The position numbers and the translations under genes were made by a program. The notes below the pieces were generated by a model. The model was given only the letters and a program-made list of their open reading frames with translations. It ran no database searches and was not told the origin of the DNA. Below are positions 16,352 through 24,578 of a DNA stretch of 64,000 bases, one piece after another (position 1 is the stretch's first letter; each line of letters starts with the position of its first letter). The DNA comes from Clostridiales bacterium. GTDB lineage: Bacteria; Bacillota; Clostridia; Christensenellales; CAG-138. The stretch is from assembly GCA_012838425.1 (NCBI GenBank), contig DUPG01000014.1:129541-193540 (forward strand), in the 5' to 3' direction.

Positions 16352-16485
16352 AGGATATAAAGAAGCAGCCCTCAATACCTAAATCAGACCATTTAGGCAC
16401 AGCAGGCAACAACAATGCAGGTGAGCGCGAAACGCGCAGAAAAGGCGCAAAGAGGAACATATTAGACAGCTTTGAGAGGAGGTAG
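16348..16485 (+). CDS. 45-residue basic protein between the small membrane gene and spoVAC
   Basis: GTG start overlapping the previous stop by 4 nt, GGGGT as likely SD 7-8 nt upstream, and a stop at 16483-16485. The product is hydrophilic and strongly basic (VKDIKKQPSIPKSDHLG at the start, ETRRKGAKR and DSFERR at the end). The last codons GAG AGG AGG double as the Shine-Dalgarno for spoVAC, 6 nt downstream. Coding status rests on coupling and spacing, not on homology I can recognise. Confidence 0.5.
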   Translation: MKDIKKQPSIPKSDHLGTAGNNNAGERETRRKGAKRNILDSFERR

Positions 16486-16491
16486 CCGCTT

Positions 16492-16953
16492 ATGAAAAAG
16501 GGAAATCAATCGCCCGAGCAGCAGGCGTACTTAGAAAAAGTCAAGCAATATGAACCAAAAAGCAATACATTTTCTCAATGCGTTAAGGCGTTTATAGTTG
16601 GCGGACTAATATGCTGCTTGGGTCAGCTGATATGGGATATTGGCAATAATATGTTCACATTCACCGAGTCGCAGAATTCGGGCTTTACTTCAATAGTGCT
16701 CATATTCTTAGGCGCCTTGTTCACAGGAATAGGCATTTACGATAAGCTTGGCAGCTTCGCCGGCGCAGGCTCAATAGTGCCTATTACAGGCTTTTCTAAT
16801 GCGATAGTTTCCACCGCTATGGAGCATAAGCGCGAGGGCTATGTTTTAGGCGTCAGCGCAAAGATGTTCTTAATAGCCGGGCCGGTGCTTGTATATGGCA
16901 TTAGCGCGTCTGTCGTGTTAGGAATAGTCTATTTTCTTTTCGGAATAGCGTAA
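16492..16953 (+). CDS. spoVAC: Stage V sporulation protein AC
   Basis: 153 aa integral membrane protein with about four helices. The segments SQCVKAFIVGGLICCLGQLI, GIGIYDKLGSFAGAGSIVPI and GFSNAIVSTAMEHKREG are family-diagnostic. SpoVAC is a mechanosensitive channel component in the spore inner membrane that moves Ca-dipicolinate into the forespore and out at germination. Followed by spoVAD after 8 nt. Confidence 0.96.
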   Translation: MKKGNQSPEQQAYLEKVKQYEPKSNTFSQCVKAFIVGGLICCLGQLIWDIGNNMFTFTESQNSGFTSIVLIFLGALFTGIGIYDKLGSFAGAGSIVPITGFSNAIVSTAMEHKREGYVLGVSAKMFLIAGPVLVYGISASVVLGIVYFLFGIA

Positions 16954-16961
16954 GGAGGCAT

Positions 16962-18014
16962 ATGAACTCGAAAAGATGCGGAAGTCAATCTGTCATATTT
17001 CCGACTAATCCAAAAATATTAAGCACAGCAACCATAGTGGGCGATGTTGAGGGGCAGGGACCCATAGGCAAGCATTTCGATTTGGTGCTTGAGGACGATA
17101 CTTGGGGCGAGGATAGCTGGGAAAAAGCCGAGCGCAAGATGTTCGAGCACTCTGTAAGGCTTGCCTGCAACAAGTGTAATATTGCCCCCGAGAGCTTGGA
17201 TTGCATGCTGGGCGGCGATATACTCAATCAGCTTATTTCCGCGAACTTTGCGGCGCGTGCAATAAAAGCGCCATTCCTGGGGCTGTACGGGGCTTGCTCC
17301 ACAATGGTAGAGGCAATGCTTATAGGCGCTATGCTTATAGACGGCGAATACGCCTCAACCGTAAGCGCAACCGCATGCAGCCACTTTTCCACAGCTGAAA
17401 GGCAGTATCGCTCTCCGCTTGAATTAGGCGGGCAGCGTCCTCCGACAGCGCAGCGCACAGTAACTGGCGCAGGCACGGCAATATTAGTTTCAGATGAGTA
17501 TCAGCATAATAATGAAAGCACTCATGAGCTGTTCAATAATATAGTTATTTCAGCCGGCACAATAGGCAAGGTAATTGATTTAGGAGTGAAAGACGCCAAC
17601 AATTTAGGCGCTGCTATGGCTCCCGCCGCGGCGGATACCATACAGGTTCATCTCAACGATTTCAACAAGACAGTTGATGATTTCGACCTTATAGTAACAG
17701 GCGATTTGGGCAGTCTTGGCTCTGAACTGCTCAATGAGCTGTGCAAAGAAAAGAATATAGACCTTAAAGACAAGCATATCGATTGCGGAAATACAATTTT
17801 CAGCAAGGACCAGAATGTAGATTGCGGCGGAAGCGGCTGCGGCTGCTGCGCTGTTACATTTTGCGGTTACTTGATTAAGCGTTTGGAAGCAGGGGATATT
17901 AACAACATACTATTTGTCGCGACAGGCGTACTGTTAAGTCCCGATACCACATTGCAAGGCGATACAATACCCTCAATAGCGCACGCGGTAGTGATAGAAA
18001 GGAGAGTATCATGA
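16962..18014 (+). CDS. spoVAD: Stage V sporulation protein AD
   Basis: 350 aa with a thiolase-like fold: GLYGACSTMVEAMLIGAML, SATACSHFSTAERQYRSPLE, RTVTGAGTAILV and DCGGSGCGCCAVTFCGYL. SpoVAD binds dipicolinic acid on the spore inner membrane and works with SpoVAC and SpoVAE. Strong AAGGAGG before the ATG. It overlaps spoVAE by 4 nt. Confidence 0.96.
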   Translation: MNSKRCGSQSVIFPTNPKILSTATIVGDVEGQGPIGKHFDLVLEDDTWGEDSWEKAERKMFEHSVRLACNKCNIAPESLDCMLGGDILNQLISANFAARAIKAPFLGLYGACSTMVEAMLIGAMLIDGEYASTVSATACSHFSTAERQYRSPLELGGQRPPTAQRTVTGAGTAILVSDEYQHNNESTHELFNNIVISAGTIGKVIDLGVKDANNLGAAMAPAAADTIQVHLNDFNKTVDDFDLIVTGDLGSLGSELLNELCKEKNIDLKDKHIDCGNTIFSKDQNVDCGGSGCGCCAVTFCGYLIKRLEAGDINNILFVATGVLLSPDTTLQGDTIPSIAHAVVIERRVS

Positions 18015-18379
18015 GCGATTTTTCACAATATTTATGGGTATTTATAGTCGGCGGAGCAATCTGCGTAATTGGGCAGCTTCTTCTATCTTATACGAAGCTC
18101 ACATCTGCAAGAATACTCGTAATATTCGTAACTGCCGGCGTAGTGCTTACAGCGTTAGGGCTATACAGACCACTGGTTGAGTTGGCGGGCGCAGGCGCGA
18201 CAGTACCATTAACGGGCTTTGGATACTCCTTAGCTAAAGGCGTAAAGGAAGCAGTCAGGCAATCAGGCCTATTAGGTGCTTTCACCGGCGGCACTATGGC
18301 AACAGCAGGCGGTATAGCAGCCGCAGTATTCTTCGGTTACATAATATCAATAATTTTTACGCCTAAAACGAAAAAGTAG
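18011..18379 (+). CDS. spoVAE: Stage V sporulation protein AE
   Basis: 122 aa with three to four hydrophobic helices; GATVPLTGFGYSLAKGVKEA is typical of SpoVAE(b) and mirrors the SpoVAC motif. It completes the C-D-E trio that is the minimal clostridial spoVA set. The stop lies only 2 nt from the stop of the convergent NlpC/P60 gene, with no terminator between. Confidence 0.95.
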   Translation: MSDFSQYLWVFIVGGAICVIGQLLLSYTKLTSARILVIFVTAGVVLTALGLYRPLVELAGAGATVPLTGFGYSLAKGVKEAVRQSGLLGAFTGGTMATAGGIAAAVFFGYIISIIFTPKTKK

Positions 18380-18381
18380 AA

Positions 18382-20091
18382 TTAGCTTACGGTTTCGTAT
18401 GCAATAGAGCTGCTTGTGCCGCACACATAAATATAGGGACGCCCATAGAAAGCTATTGACCATCTGCCCGTACCCGATTCTCCCCATGCCATGCGCAGCA
18501 CAACCTTACCTACATTGTATGACGATTCGATATAGTATCGCGTGCCGTTAATAGTACCTACGAACATTGCCACATGGTGTATTTCCATAAACCTTCCGCA
18601 TGAGCAGTAATTATCTGTGAAGAATATGAGGTCGCCCGGAATAAGCACTTCTTTTGCCAGCATACCATTAAGATTCAAACAGAATTCGCCCTGCTTTTCA
18701 GAGGTGCGCGGTAGCTTTACGCCCAAAGGCGAATACGCCTTCTGCATAGCCGCAGAGCAGTCAAGCTGGCCCACGCCGGTTCCATAGGGCGTACCTAACA
18801 GCGTAAACGCGTTCATAACCGCATGAGAGCCAATTTCGCTTTCGTTCAGAGAATTCAGGTAGTTGAGTATGGCTTGTCTTTGCTCTGCGCCTAATTGCGA
18901 GGTGCCGGAATTATACGCATTGCCTGCTAATACCGAATCCGTAGCCCCCATGAAGAAGCTGCCCATAAACAGCGTTTCTTCGGGGTTCCCGTCTGTCGTT
19001 ACATTCAGCACAAGCGTTTTCTTGCCATACGAAAGCGTGCCGAATGCAAGCAGGTTATTCAAGCAATCAGCTTCTCCGTTATTCAGAGTATAAAGCAGTA
19101 CATTATCGTCAGCAGAAAATTCTTTTTCAGCGAATATCTCTAATTCATTAAAGTAGTTGTAAACATCTATGCGCACTTTGGTTATAGGCGCAACCGCGCA
19201 TATATCGCCCGCAATATCATATGGTTTGCCGTATTGCAGTATTTTATCATCTGATGGCAGCGTATAGTTTTCGAGCTCCACATTCCCCGTAGGCGGATTT
19301 GTAGGAATAGGCGTTGGGGTAGGCGTTGGCGTAGGCACAGGTGTTTCTGTGGGTGCGGGTGTTTCCGTAGGCGCTTCCGTAGGTGTTGCCATATTGCCTG
19401 TAACTAATTGCAGATAGCATGAACCAACTGTTGATATGTCCGCGCTGCAAACGAGCAGATTATACACCCCGGACTCATACACGAAGAACTCTAATCTTGA
19501 AAAAGCATCGTCGCCGCCGTCATCATTAGCCGCGAACATATTGTATTTAGAGTCCATCAGAAACAGTATAGTATCTACAGGCATATTCTTGAAGGTCGTT
19601 TCAAAAACTGCCCATTTTCCTGCTATCAGGTTAACGCTGAAGCCCACAGCGTAGCAGGTTGTACCAAAAGGATTTGTAACTGTGTATGAGGTGTATTCGC
19701 TTAAATCTATCTCTATTAAGTCGCCCAATGAAGCGGGCTTGTATTCGATTTTATTGTAGTTTTCATTTGTTGATATTATATTAAGCGGTTCTGCGGCGAA
19801 CTCCGATACGCCTATAAGGTATCTAAGTATAAGCATAGCGTCGCCCGAGTTTATTTTATCGTCGCCATTAACATCAGCGGCTAATTCGCCGTAAAAGCCA
19901 AGCTTGCGCAAGCCGATGCTATATTGCAAAATGACGATGCTGTCACCTGTGTTGACTTTCCCATCACAGTTAGCATCGCCAAGCTGTAAATCTATATCGA
20001 GTTTTGCGTTAGTTACGGGCATGGAAACAAGCAGCACCATAATTGCAAGCATGATTGAAAAAGCAGTTTTTAGGCGCATTAGCTTACCCAT
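18382..20091 (-). CDS. Secreted dockerin / PPC-like / NlpC-P60 peptidase
   Basis: 569 aa. Signal peptide 1-29; two type I dockerin repeats at about 37-95 (GDANCDGKVNTGD and ADVNGDDKINSGD calcium loops); a PPC-like beta domain about 135-232 (AANDDGGDDAFSRL); a Thr-Pro linker about 236-268; a beta domain about 272-385 shared with the next gene; and C-terminal NlpC/P60 about 425-555, with Cys445 (LDCSAAM) and His505/506 (EIHHVAMFVG). NlpC/P60 enzymes cut muropeptide stems. The dockerin is N-terminal rather than C-terminal. A CSCG motif sits just ahead of the catalytic histidine. Forms a tandem pair with the upstream paralogue, 12 nt apart. Confidence 0.93.
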   Translation of the reverse strand: MGKLMRLKTAFSIMLAIMVLLVSMPVTNAKLDIDLQLGDANCDGKVNTGDSIVILQYSIGLRKLGFYGELAADVNGDDKINSGDAMLILRYLIGVSEFAAEPLNIISTNENYNKIEYKPASLGDLIEIDLSEYTSYTVTNPFGTTCYAVGFSVNLIAGKWAVFETTFKNMPVDTILFLMDSKYNMFAANDDGGDDAFSRLEFFVYESGVYNLLVCSADISTVGSCYLQLVTGNMATPTEAPTETPAPTETPVPTPTPTPTPIPTNPPTGNVELENYTLPSDDKILQYGKPYDIAGDICAVAPITKVRIDVYNYFNELEIFAEKEFSADDNVLLYTLNNGEADCLNNLLAFGTLSYGKKTLVLNVTTDGNPEETLFMGSFFMGATDSVLAGNAYNSGTSQLGAEQRQAILNYLNSLNESEIGSHAVMNAFTLLGTPYGTGVGQLDCSAAMQKAYSPLGVKLPRTSEKQGEFCLNLNGMLAKEVLIPGDLIFFTDNYCSCGRFMEIHHVAMFVGTINGTRYYIESSYNVGKVVLRMAWGESGTGRWSIAFYGRPYIYVCGTSSSIAYETVS

Positions 20092-20103
20092 TCATGCCCT
20101 CCA

Positions 20104-21276
20104 TCAGTTATACGGACGCGCACAGCAATCTATCTGCCATTTACCTCCGTTTGCTCCCCAAATATCCCTTATTACCACTTTATATAAGCTGCTCGTGGAT
20201 TCAATAAGGTACATTACGCCGTCAACCTCTCCCAAGTATATAGCGGAGTGGTGAATGTCGTGGTATCTGTCGCAGCCACAATCCGTTCTGCGCATAAACA
20301 CCAAGTCGCCCGGCTGAAGCTCTGAAAAGTCTATTAGCATATCGTTGTCTGCACAATACTTTGCTTGGTCAGCCGAAATTCTTGGAAGCGTAATGCCCAC
20401 AGCGTTCAAATATGTTGCGCGAACGAATCCGCTGCAATCGTATTCCGAATAGCTCTTGCCTAAGTAGTTCACCGCAAAGCCAACTATCATTTTGCCAGTG
20501 TCTGAAACCGTATCGTAGGAGTTTAACAGGTTAAGTATCTTATTAGTTGTTGCCGCGCTTATTTTGTCAGCCTCGTCATATACATTTCCGTATAGCTCTA
20601 TGAATGAAAAGCCCATAGTAAAGTAGCTTGTATATACTGTGATTTTCGGGTCAAGCTTAGTAGCGCAGGTCAATTCTAAGCGCTTCTTGCCAGCCGAAAG
20701 AGATGAAAACTTCACGCGCTTGTTCAAAGAGTGTGAAGCGCCATTGACATCGTAGCTGTATACTCCAATCGGGAAATATACGGACTCATCGATTTCTGTT
20801 ACACTGGTATTTACATCAGTAATCTTTATAGTAACACTGGTTATAGGCACGCCGGAGGTTATTTCAGCATTAAGGCTGTAAGGCTTGTTAAGCGGAAGGC
20901 GCGTGCCGGACTTTGGCAATGTGTAGTTTTTAAGCGCTACCATGCGGTGCTGCTCTGATACTACCGGAAGCTCGGTAATCAAGCCGGTTATATAGCGCAA
21001 AATAATAGATACATCTGCAGTATTTACCTTATTGTCGCAGTTTACATCAGAATTTATAAGCTGAATAGCCTGCAGCTTAGCAAGCCCGTTGCAGTATCGC
21101 ATAAGCAGCGATAAGTCAAGAAGGCTCACCTTGCCGTCAAGATTTGCGTCGCCATATACAACAGTATATCCGGAAAGAACATTGTCTGGGTTTGCGTTCG
21201 CGGTGGTAAAAACCGCAGAAAAAATAGTGATTACAGCCACAAACACAGCACAAAGCTTTGTATAGCGTTTTCTCAT
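20104..21276 (-). CDS. Secreted dockerin / NlpC-P60 peptidase, paralogue
   Basis: 390 aa. Signal peptide 1-28; dockerin repeats about 41-103 (GDANLDGKVSLLD and SDVNCDNKVNTAD); a beta domain about 112-225 whose KNYTLPKSGTRL opening parallels ENYTLPSDDKIL in the downstream paralogue; NlpC/P60 about 262-388, with Cys281 (YDCSGFVRA) and His342/343 (DIHHSAIYLG). A CGCD motif replaces the neighbour's CSCG at the same place. It lacks the PPC-like domain and Thr-Pro linker. First gene of the pair. Likely cell-wall or cellulosome-associated; no cohesin is seen in the window. Confidence 0.93.
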   Translation of the reverse strand: MRKRYTKLCAVFVAVITIFSAVFTTANANPDNVLSGYTVVYGDANLDGKVSLLDLSLLMRYCNGLAKLQAIQLINSDVNCDNKVNTADVSIILRYITGLITELPVVSEQHRMVALKNYTLPKSGTRLPLNKPYSLNAEITSGVPITSVTIKITDVNTSVTEIDESVYFPIGVYSYDVNGASHSLNKRVKFSSLSAGKKRLELTCATKLDPKITVYTSYFTMGFSFIELYGNVYDEADKISAATTNKILNLLNSYDTVSDTGKMIVGFAVNYLGKSYSEYDCSGFVRATYLNAVGITLPRISADQAKYCADNDMLIDFSELQPGDLVFMRRTDCGCDRYHDIHHSAIYLGEVDGVMYLIESTSSLYKVVIRDIWGANGGKWQIDCCARPYN

Positions 21277-21309
21277 TCCATTCCTCGCCTGTATTTAATA
21301 TACCAATTT

Positions 21310-21338
21310 ATCATAGCAATTTATTGTGAAATGCGCAA
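21310..21338 (-). promoter_or_regulatory. Promoter for the dockerin-P60 pair
   Basis: Minus strand TTGCGC (21338-21333), 17-nt spacer, TATGAT (21315-21310), about 34 nt before the ATG at 21276. The same hexamers recur at the lepA promoter. Confidence 0.55.
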
Positions 21339-21447
21339 ATGAACATCGTATAATTTTACAATTTATTCACAAATTTACTTTATGATTTCATTTATATTTT
21401 CAGATAAATGCAAGTATAATGCGAGTTAGCTTGTCATATAAATTCAT

Positions 21448-22752
21448 ATGCTTGAAACCATATTAGCGCCGGTACTGCTGATTTTCGGCGCATATTTTAC
21501 ATTTAAGCTGAAATTCTATAAGCCCCATACCTTAATCAGACTTGCCGCATACGGCATAAAGCCCGAAAAGACCAAAAAAGGCGAAATAAGCTCATTAGCG
21601 GGAATGTTCACAGCACTTGCAGGCACAATAGGCACCGGAAACATTGTGGGAGTAGTGGGCGCGATTATGTTTGGCGGCGCTGGCGCAATATTTTGGATGT
21701 GGGTAAGCGCTTTCTTTTCGTTTGCGACGAAATATTCAGAGGTTTTCTTAGCAGTAAAGTACAAAAAGCACAGCTCAGAGCTATACGGACCAATGGTGTA
21801 TATTGAAAAGGGCTTGGGCAGGCAGTACAAACCGCTTGCTGTGTTGTTCTGTGTGCTGGGAATAGCTGCGTGCTTGGGAGTGGGCTGCTCGGTTCAGGCG
21901 AATTCAATTTCTGAAAGCGTAGTTGCTCTTGCTCAATCGCAAATATTTGTAAGTGCAAAAGGTGAGCTGGTAATCAGGCTGATTGTCGGCATATTGCTTG
22001 CAGCAGCAGTAATATACGCACTGATTGGCGGTGCTAAGCGGATAACTAAGCTGTCATCAGTATTAGTGCCTGTGATGAGCTTACTTTATATGCTTATCTG
22101 CACAATAGCTTTCATAAAATCAAGACAAAATCTGTTCTCGATACTCAACTACATATTGCGCGACGCGTTCGATTTCAAATCAGTGATAGGCGGTTTCGCA
22201 GGCGTCGGAATAAAAGAGTCTATCAAAATGGGCATTACGCGCGGAATATTCTCGCACGAAGCGGGCATGGGCTCGGGCTCAATAGCGCACGCCGCGGCAA
22301 GTACGGTAACGCCTAAGAAGCAGGCTGCATTGGGAATTGTAGAGGTTTTCGTAGATACATTTGTAATATGCTCTGCAACAGCTATTGCGGTAATCTCTGC
22401 TGGAGTGTTGAAGCTTGACGGCGGCAACACTAATGTAATGCAGGCGATTCAAAGCGCATTTGCAACGGTTTTAGGAAGCGCGGGCGCAGGGCTTTTTTTG
22501 AGCGTATCAATAATTCTGTTTGCGTTTTCGTCTATGGTCAGCTGGTCATTTTACGGAAGCGTGTGCTTAAAGTATGTATCGAAAAGCTCTTATATTGCGC
22601 AATCTGCGTTTAAGTGGATATATGCTGCGTTCACGATTGTAGGCACAATACTTTCACTTAATTTTGTGTGGAGCATATCTGCAATACTTAATCTGCTCAT
22701 GGCTGTACCTAACTTATATGCCCTCGCGAAATTGCGGAACGATATAGAGTAA
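21448..22752 (+). CDS. AGCS-family sodium/amino-acid symporter
   Basis: 434 aa with about eleven membrane helices. The stretch ALAGTIGTGNIVGVVGAIM near residues 55-73 and the following GAGAIFWMWVSAFFSFATKY are diagnostic of the alanine-or-glycine:cation symporter family, as is FSHEAGMGSGSIAHAA. It imports small neutral amino acids with sodium or protons. No strong SD is seen before this ATG; a TATAAT at 21415-21420 lies 27 nt upstream. Convergent with the poly-gamma-glutamate operon; a supply role is speculative. Confidence 0.92.
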   Translation: MLETILAPVLLIFGAYFTFKLKFYKPHTLIRLAAYGIKPEKTKKGEISSLAGMFTALAGTIGTGNIVGVVGAIMFGGAGAIFWMWVSAFFSFATKYSEVFLAVKYKKHSSELYGPMVYIEKGLGRQYKPLAVLFCVLGIAACLGVGCSVQANSISESVVALAQSQIFVSAKGELVIRLIVGILLAAAVIYALIGGAKRITKLSSVLVPVMSLLYMLICTIAFIKSRQNLFSILNYILRDAFDFKSVIGGFAGVGIKESIKMGITRGIFSHEAGMGSGSIAHAAASTVTPKKQAALGIVEVFVDTFVICSATAIAVISAGVLKLDGGNTNVMQAIQSAFATVLGSAGAGLFLSVSIILFAFSSMVSWSFYGSVCLKYVSKSSYIAQSAFKWIYAAFTIVGTILSLNFVWSISAILNLLMAVPNLYALAKLRNDIE

Positions 22753-22755
22753 ATG

Positions 22756-22777
22756 AAAAACAGCGGCACCCAGCCGC
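22756..22777 (-). terminator. Terminator of the poly-gamma-glutamate operon
   Basis: GCGGC (22763-22767), loop accca, GCCGC (22773-22777), with TGTTTTTC after it on the minus strand. The plus side is also T-rich, so it may serve the symporter gene too. Confidence 0.55.
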
Positions 22778-22807
22778 CATTTAATCATTTTTAATGATAT
22801 TATTGCT

Positions 22808-24463
22808 TTAACCCTCAAACGATGAAACCGAAGTACCGCCGCGCCTATCATCATATGCGGAGAATACTCTCTTCAGCTTGGGCGAATATCCCACCGCTGC
22901 TATGCTGCCGAAGTACGCTGCGTCATCTCTGCGTATGAAGTAGTAATTCACTTCCTTTAATTCAACATTGGTTATAAGCGGGAAGAACTCTCTCTCCTCA
23001 ACAACAATGGTGTTGTGGTTCTTGCTGAAAACTCTGCCCTTAAATATCGCTTCCTGTAAATCCGTACCGAACTTTAAGTAATCTATAAGCACAGGCACGA
23101 GAATTTTGGGTATGTTGTTTCCGCCCGGAGTGCCTATTGACAGTATAAAGCCGTCATCTCCGCGTATAATCACGGGAGAGCAGTATGTTCTTGGAGTTTT
23201 GCCATAGTCCGATTGGTTTATTCCGCTTGAAGCAAAATGCTTGCAGGTGTCATTCATATAAATGCCCGCAACATGCTTTCTTGAACCCCAGAATGACGAC
23301 AGCGTATTAGTCGAAGAAACCACCATGCCGTTTTCATCAATAATAGTGAAGTGCGTAGTGCTTACATGCTCATAATCGTCGCTTAAATCTACATAGTCCA
23401 TATTCAGAAGCTCTGCAATATGGTCGGCTGAAACAAGGTATTGCTGGTCTATTTCCGTGAAATCGGGGTCAGCTATTCTATCTATCCTATCTGTATATGC
23501 GCGCGAGGTTATCTCATACAGCTGGTCTAAATATGTAACGGGGTTTTCGCCGGGGTTGGCAATATCCAATGCCTCTGCCATTCTCAGCATTTGAATAATT
23601 GTTATGCCGGCAAACGGAGCGGGTGCTGAAGCAATCTCATACCCCATAAAGTCGGATATTACGGGGTTAGTCTTGTGCACGCTGTATGAAGCCAAGTCCT
23701 GCATAGTAATATCTGCGCCCTGCATATTGGCTATTTGCTCCGCAATTTCACCTCTGTAGAAAGCGTCTGCGCCCTTTTCAGCCAATATACGAATAGTTTC
23801 GGCCAATTCGGGCTGGTACAGTATATCGCCCTGTTCAAGCCTGTTGCCATTTTCGTCGTAAAAGTTTTTGTTATCCTTCAGATTAGCCCATGCTACTCTT
23901 ATGCGAACCTCTAAGTCCTCAGTAACCTCTGTGCCGTTCTGCGCATATTCGATTGCAGGCGCAACCAATGCGGAGAAATCGACCGAGGCATAGTCGTTAT
24001 ACACCTCATACAAGCCCTTCACAAAGCCGGGAACGCCTATGTAGTTTCTTGATACCTTTGAGGTGAAGCGCATAGTCGGGAAGTAGTCGTAGAATGCATA
24101 TTCATTTTCAGCGGGGTTGTATAAAAGCAAGCAGCCGCCGCCTCCAAGACCCGACGCGTATGGCTGAACAACCGCCAATGTGTACGCGACGGCAATAGCC
24201 GCGTCAACAGCGTTCCCGCCAGCCTCTAATATCTTCATGCCTACCTGTGTAGCTATTTTATTAGATGTGCTAACCGCGTATGTATGAGTAGAAGCATTTA
24301 TCATGCTTCCTATCGGTGTTGACGAAGGTGAAACATCTATATCTAATGGTCCGTCGTTATTGGGGAGCCAATTACAAGCAGTCGAAGCAAATAGCATCAA
24401 CAAAAGCATTGCAAAAGCAATAAATCGCTTCGGTAAAGAATCAGCCCTTGTTTTTATGCGCAT
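22808..24463 (-). CDS. Gamma-glutamyltransferase-like lipoprotein, CapD-type
   Basis: 551 aa. Lipoprotein signal with lipobox ASTAC near residue 30. The Ntn-hydrolase GGT fold is clear: EAGGNAVDAAIAVAYTLAVV, SGLGGGGCLLLY, and STTHFTIID, where the first Thr of TTHF is the self-processing nucleophile. Relative to E. coli GGT, Asn411, Asp433 and the Ser462-Ser463 pair appear as Ser, His and Thr-Tyr (TLSSFWG, CKHF, RTYCSP). It follows pgsB-pgsC-pgsA, the place of CapD, which cleaves poly-gamma-glutamate and anchors it to peptidoglycan. It has its own promoter. Inference: processes or anchors the polymer. Confidence 0.87.
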   Translation of the reverse strand: MRIKTRADSLPKRFIAFAMLLLMLFASTACNWLPNNDGPLDIDVSPSSTPIGSMINASTHTYAVSTSNKIATQVGMKILEAGGNAVDAAIAVAYTLAVVQPYASGLGGGGCLLLYNPAENEYAFYDYFPTMRFTSKVSRNYIGVPGFVKGLYEVYNDYASVDFSALVAPAIEYAQNGTEVTEDLEVRIRVAWANLKDNKNFYDENGNRLEQGDILYQPELAETIRILAEKGADAFYRGEIAEQIANMQGADITMQDLASYSVHKTNPVISDFMGYEIASAPAPFAGITIIQMLRMAEALDIANPGENPVTYLDQLYEITSRAYTDRIDRIADPDFTEIDQQYLVSADHIAELLNMDYVDLSDDYEHVSTTHFTIIDENGMVVSSTNTLSSFWGSRKHVAGIYMNDTCKHFASSGINQSDYGKTPRTYCSPVIIRGDDGFILSIGTPGGNNIPKILVPVLIDYLKFGTDLQEAIFKGRVFSKNHNTIVVEEREFFPLITNVELKEVNYYFIRRDDAAYFGSIAAVGYSPKLKRVFSAYDDRRGGTSVSSFEG

Positions 24464-24509
24464 AATATTCCCTCTTATATCTTACCTCTTTATGCTGTTA
24501 AGCCAGTCT

Positions 24510-24538
24510 ATTATACTCTTAATAAATTTACATCGCAA
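24510..24538 (-). promoter_or_regulatory. Internal promoter for the CapD-like gene
   Basis: Minus strand TTGCGA (24538-24533), 17-nt spacer, TATAAT (24515-24510), in the 115-nt gap after pgsA. It would allow expression of the GGT-like gene independently of the synthase genes. Confidence 0.6.
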
Positions 24539-24578
24539 CTCTCTAAGCTCAAATGAAAGCATTGCGTTGCGGCTTACA

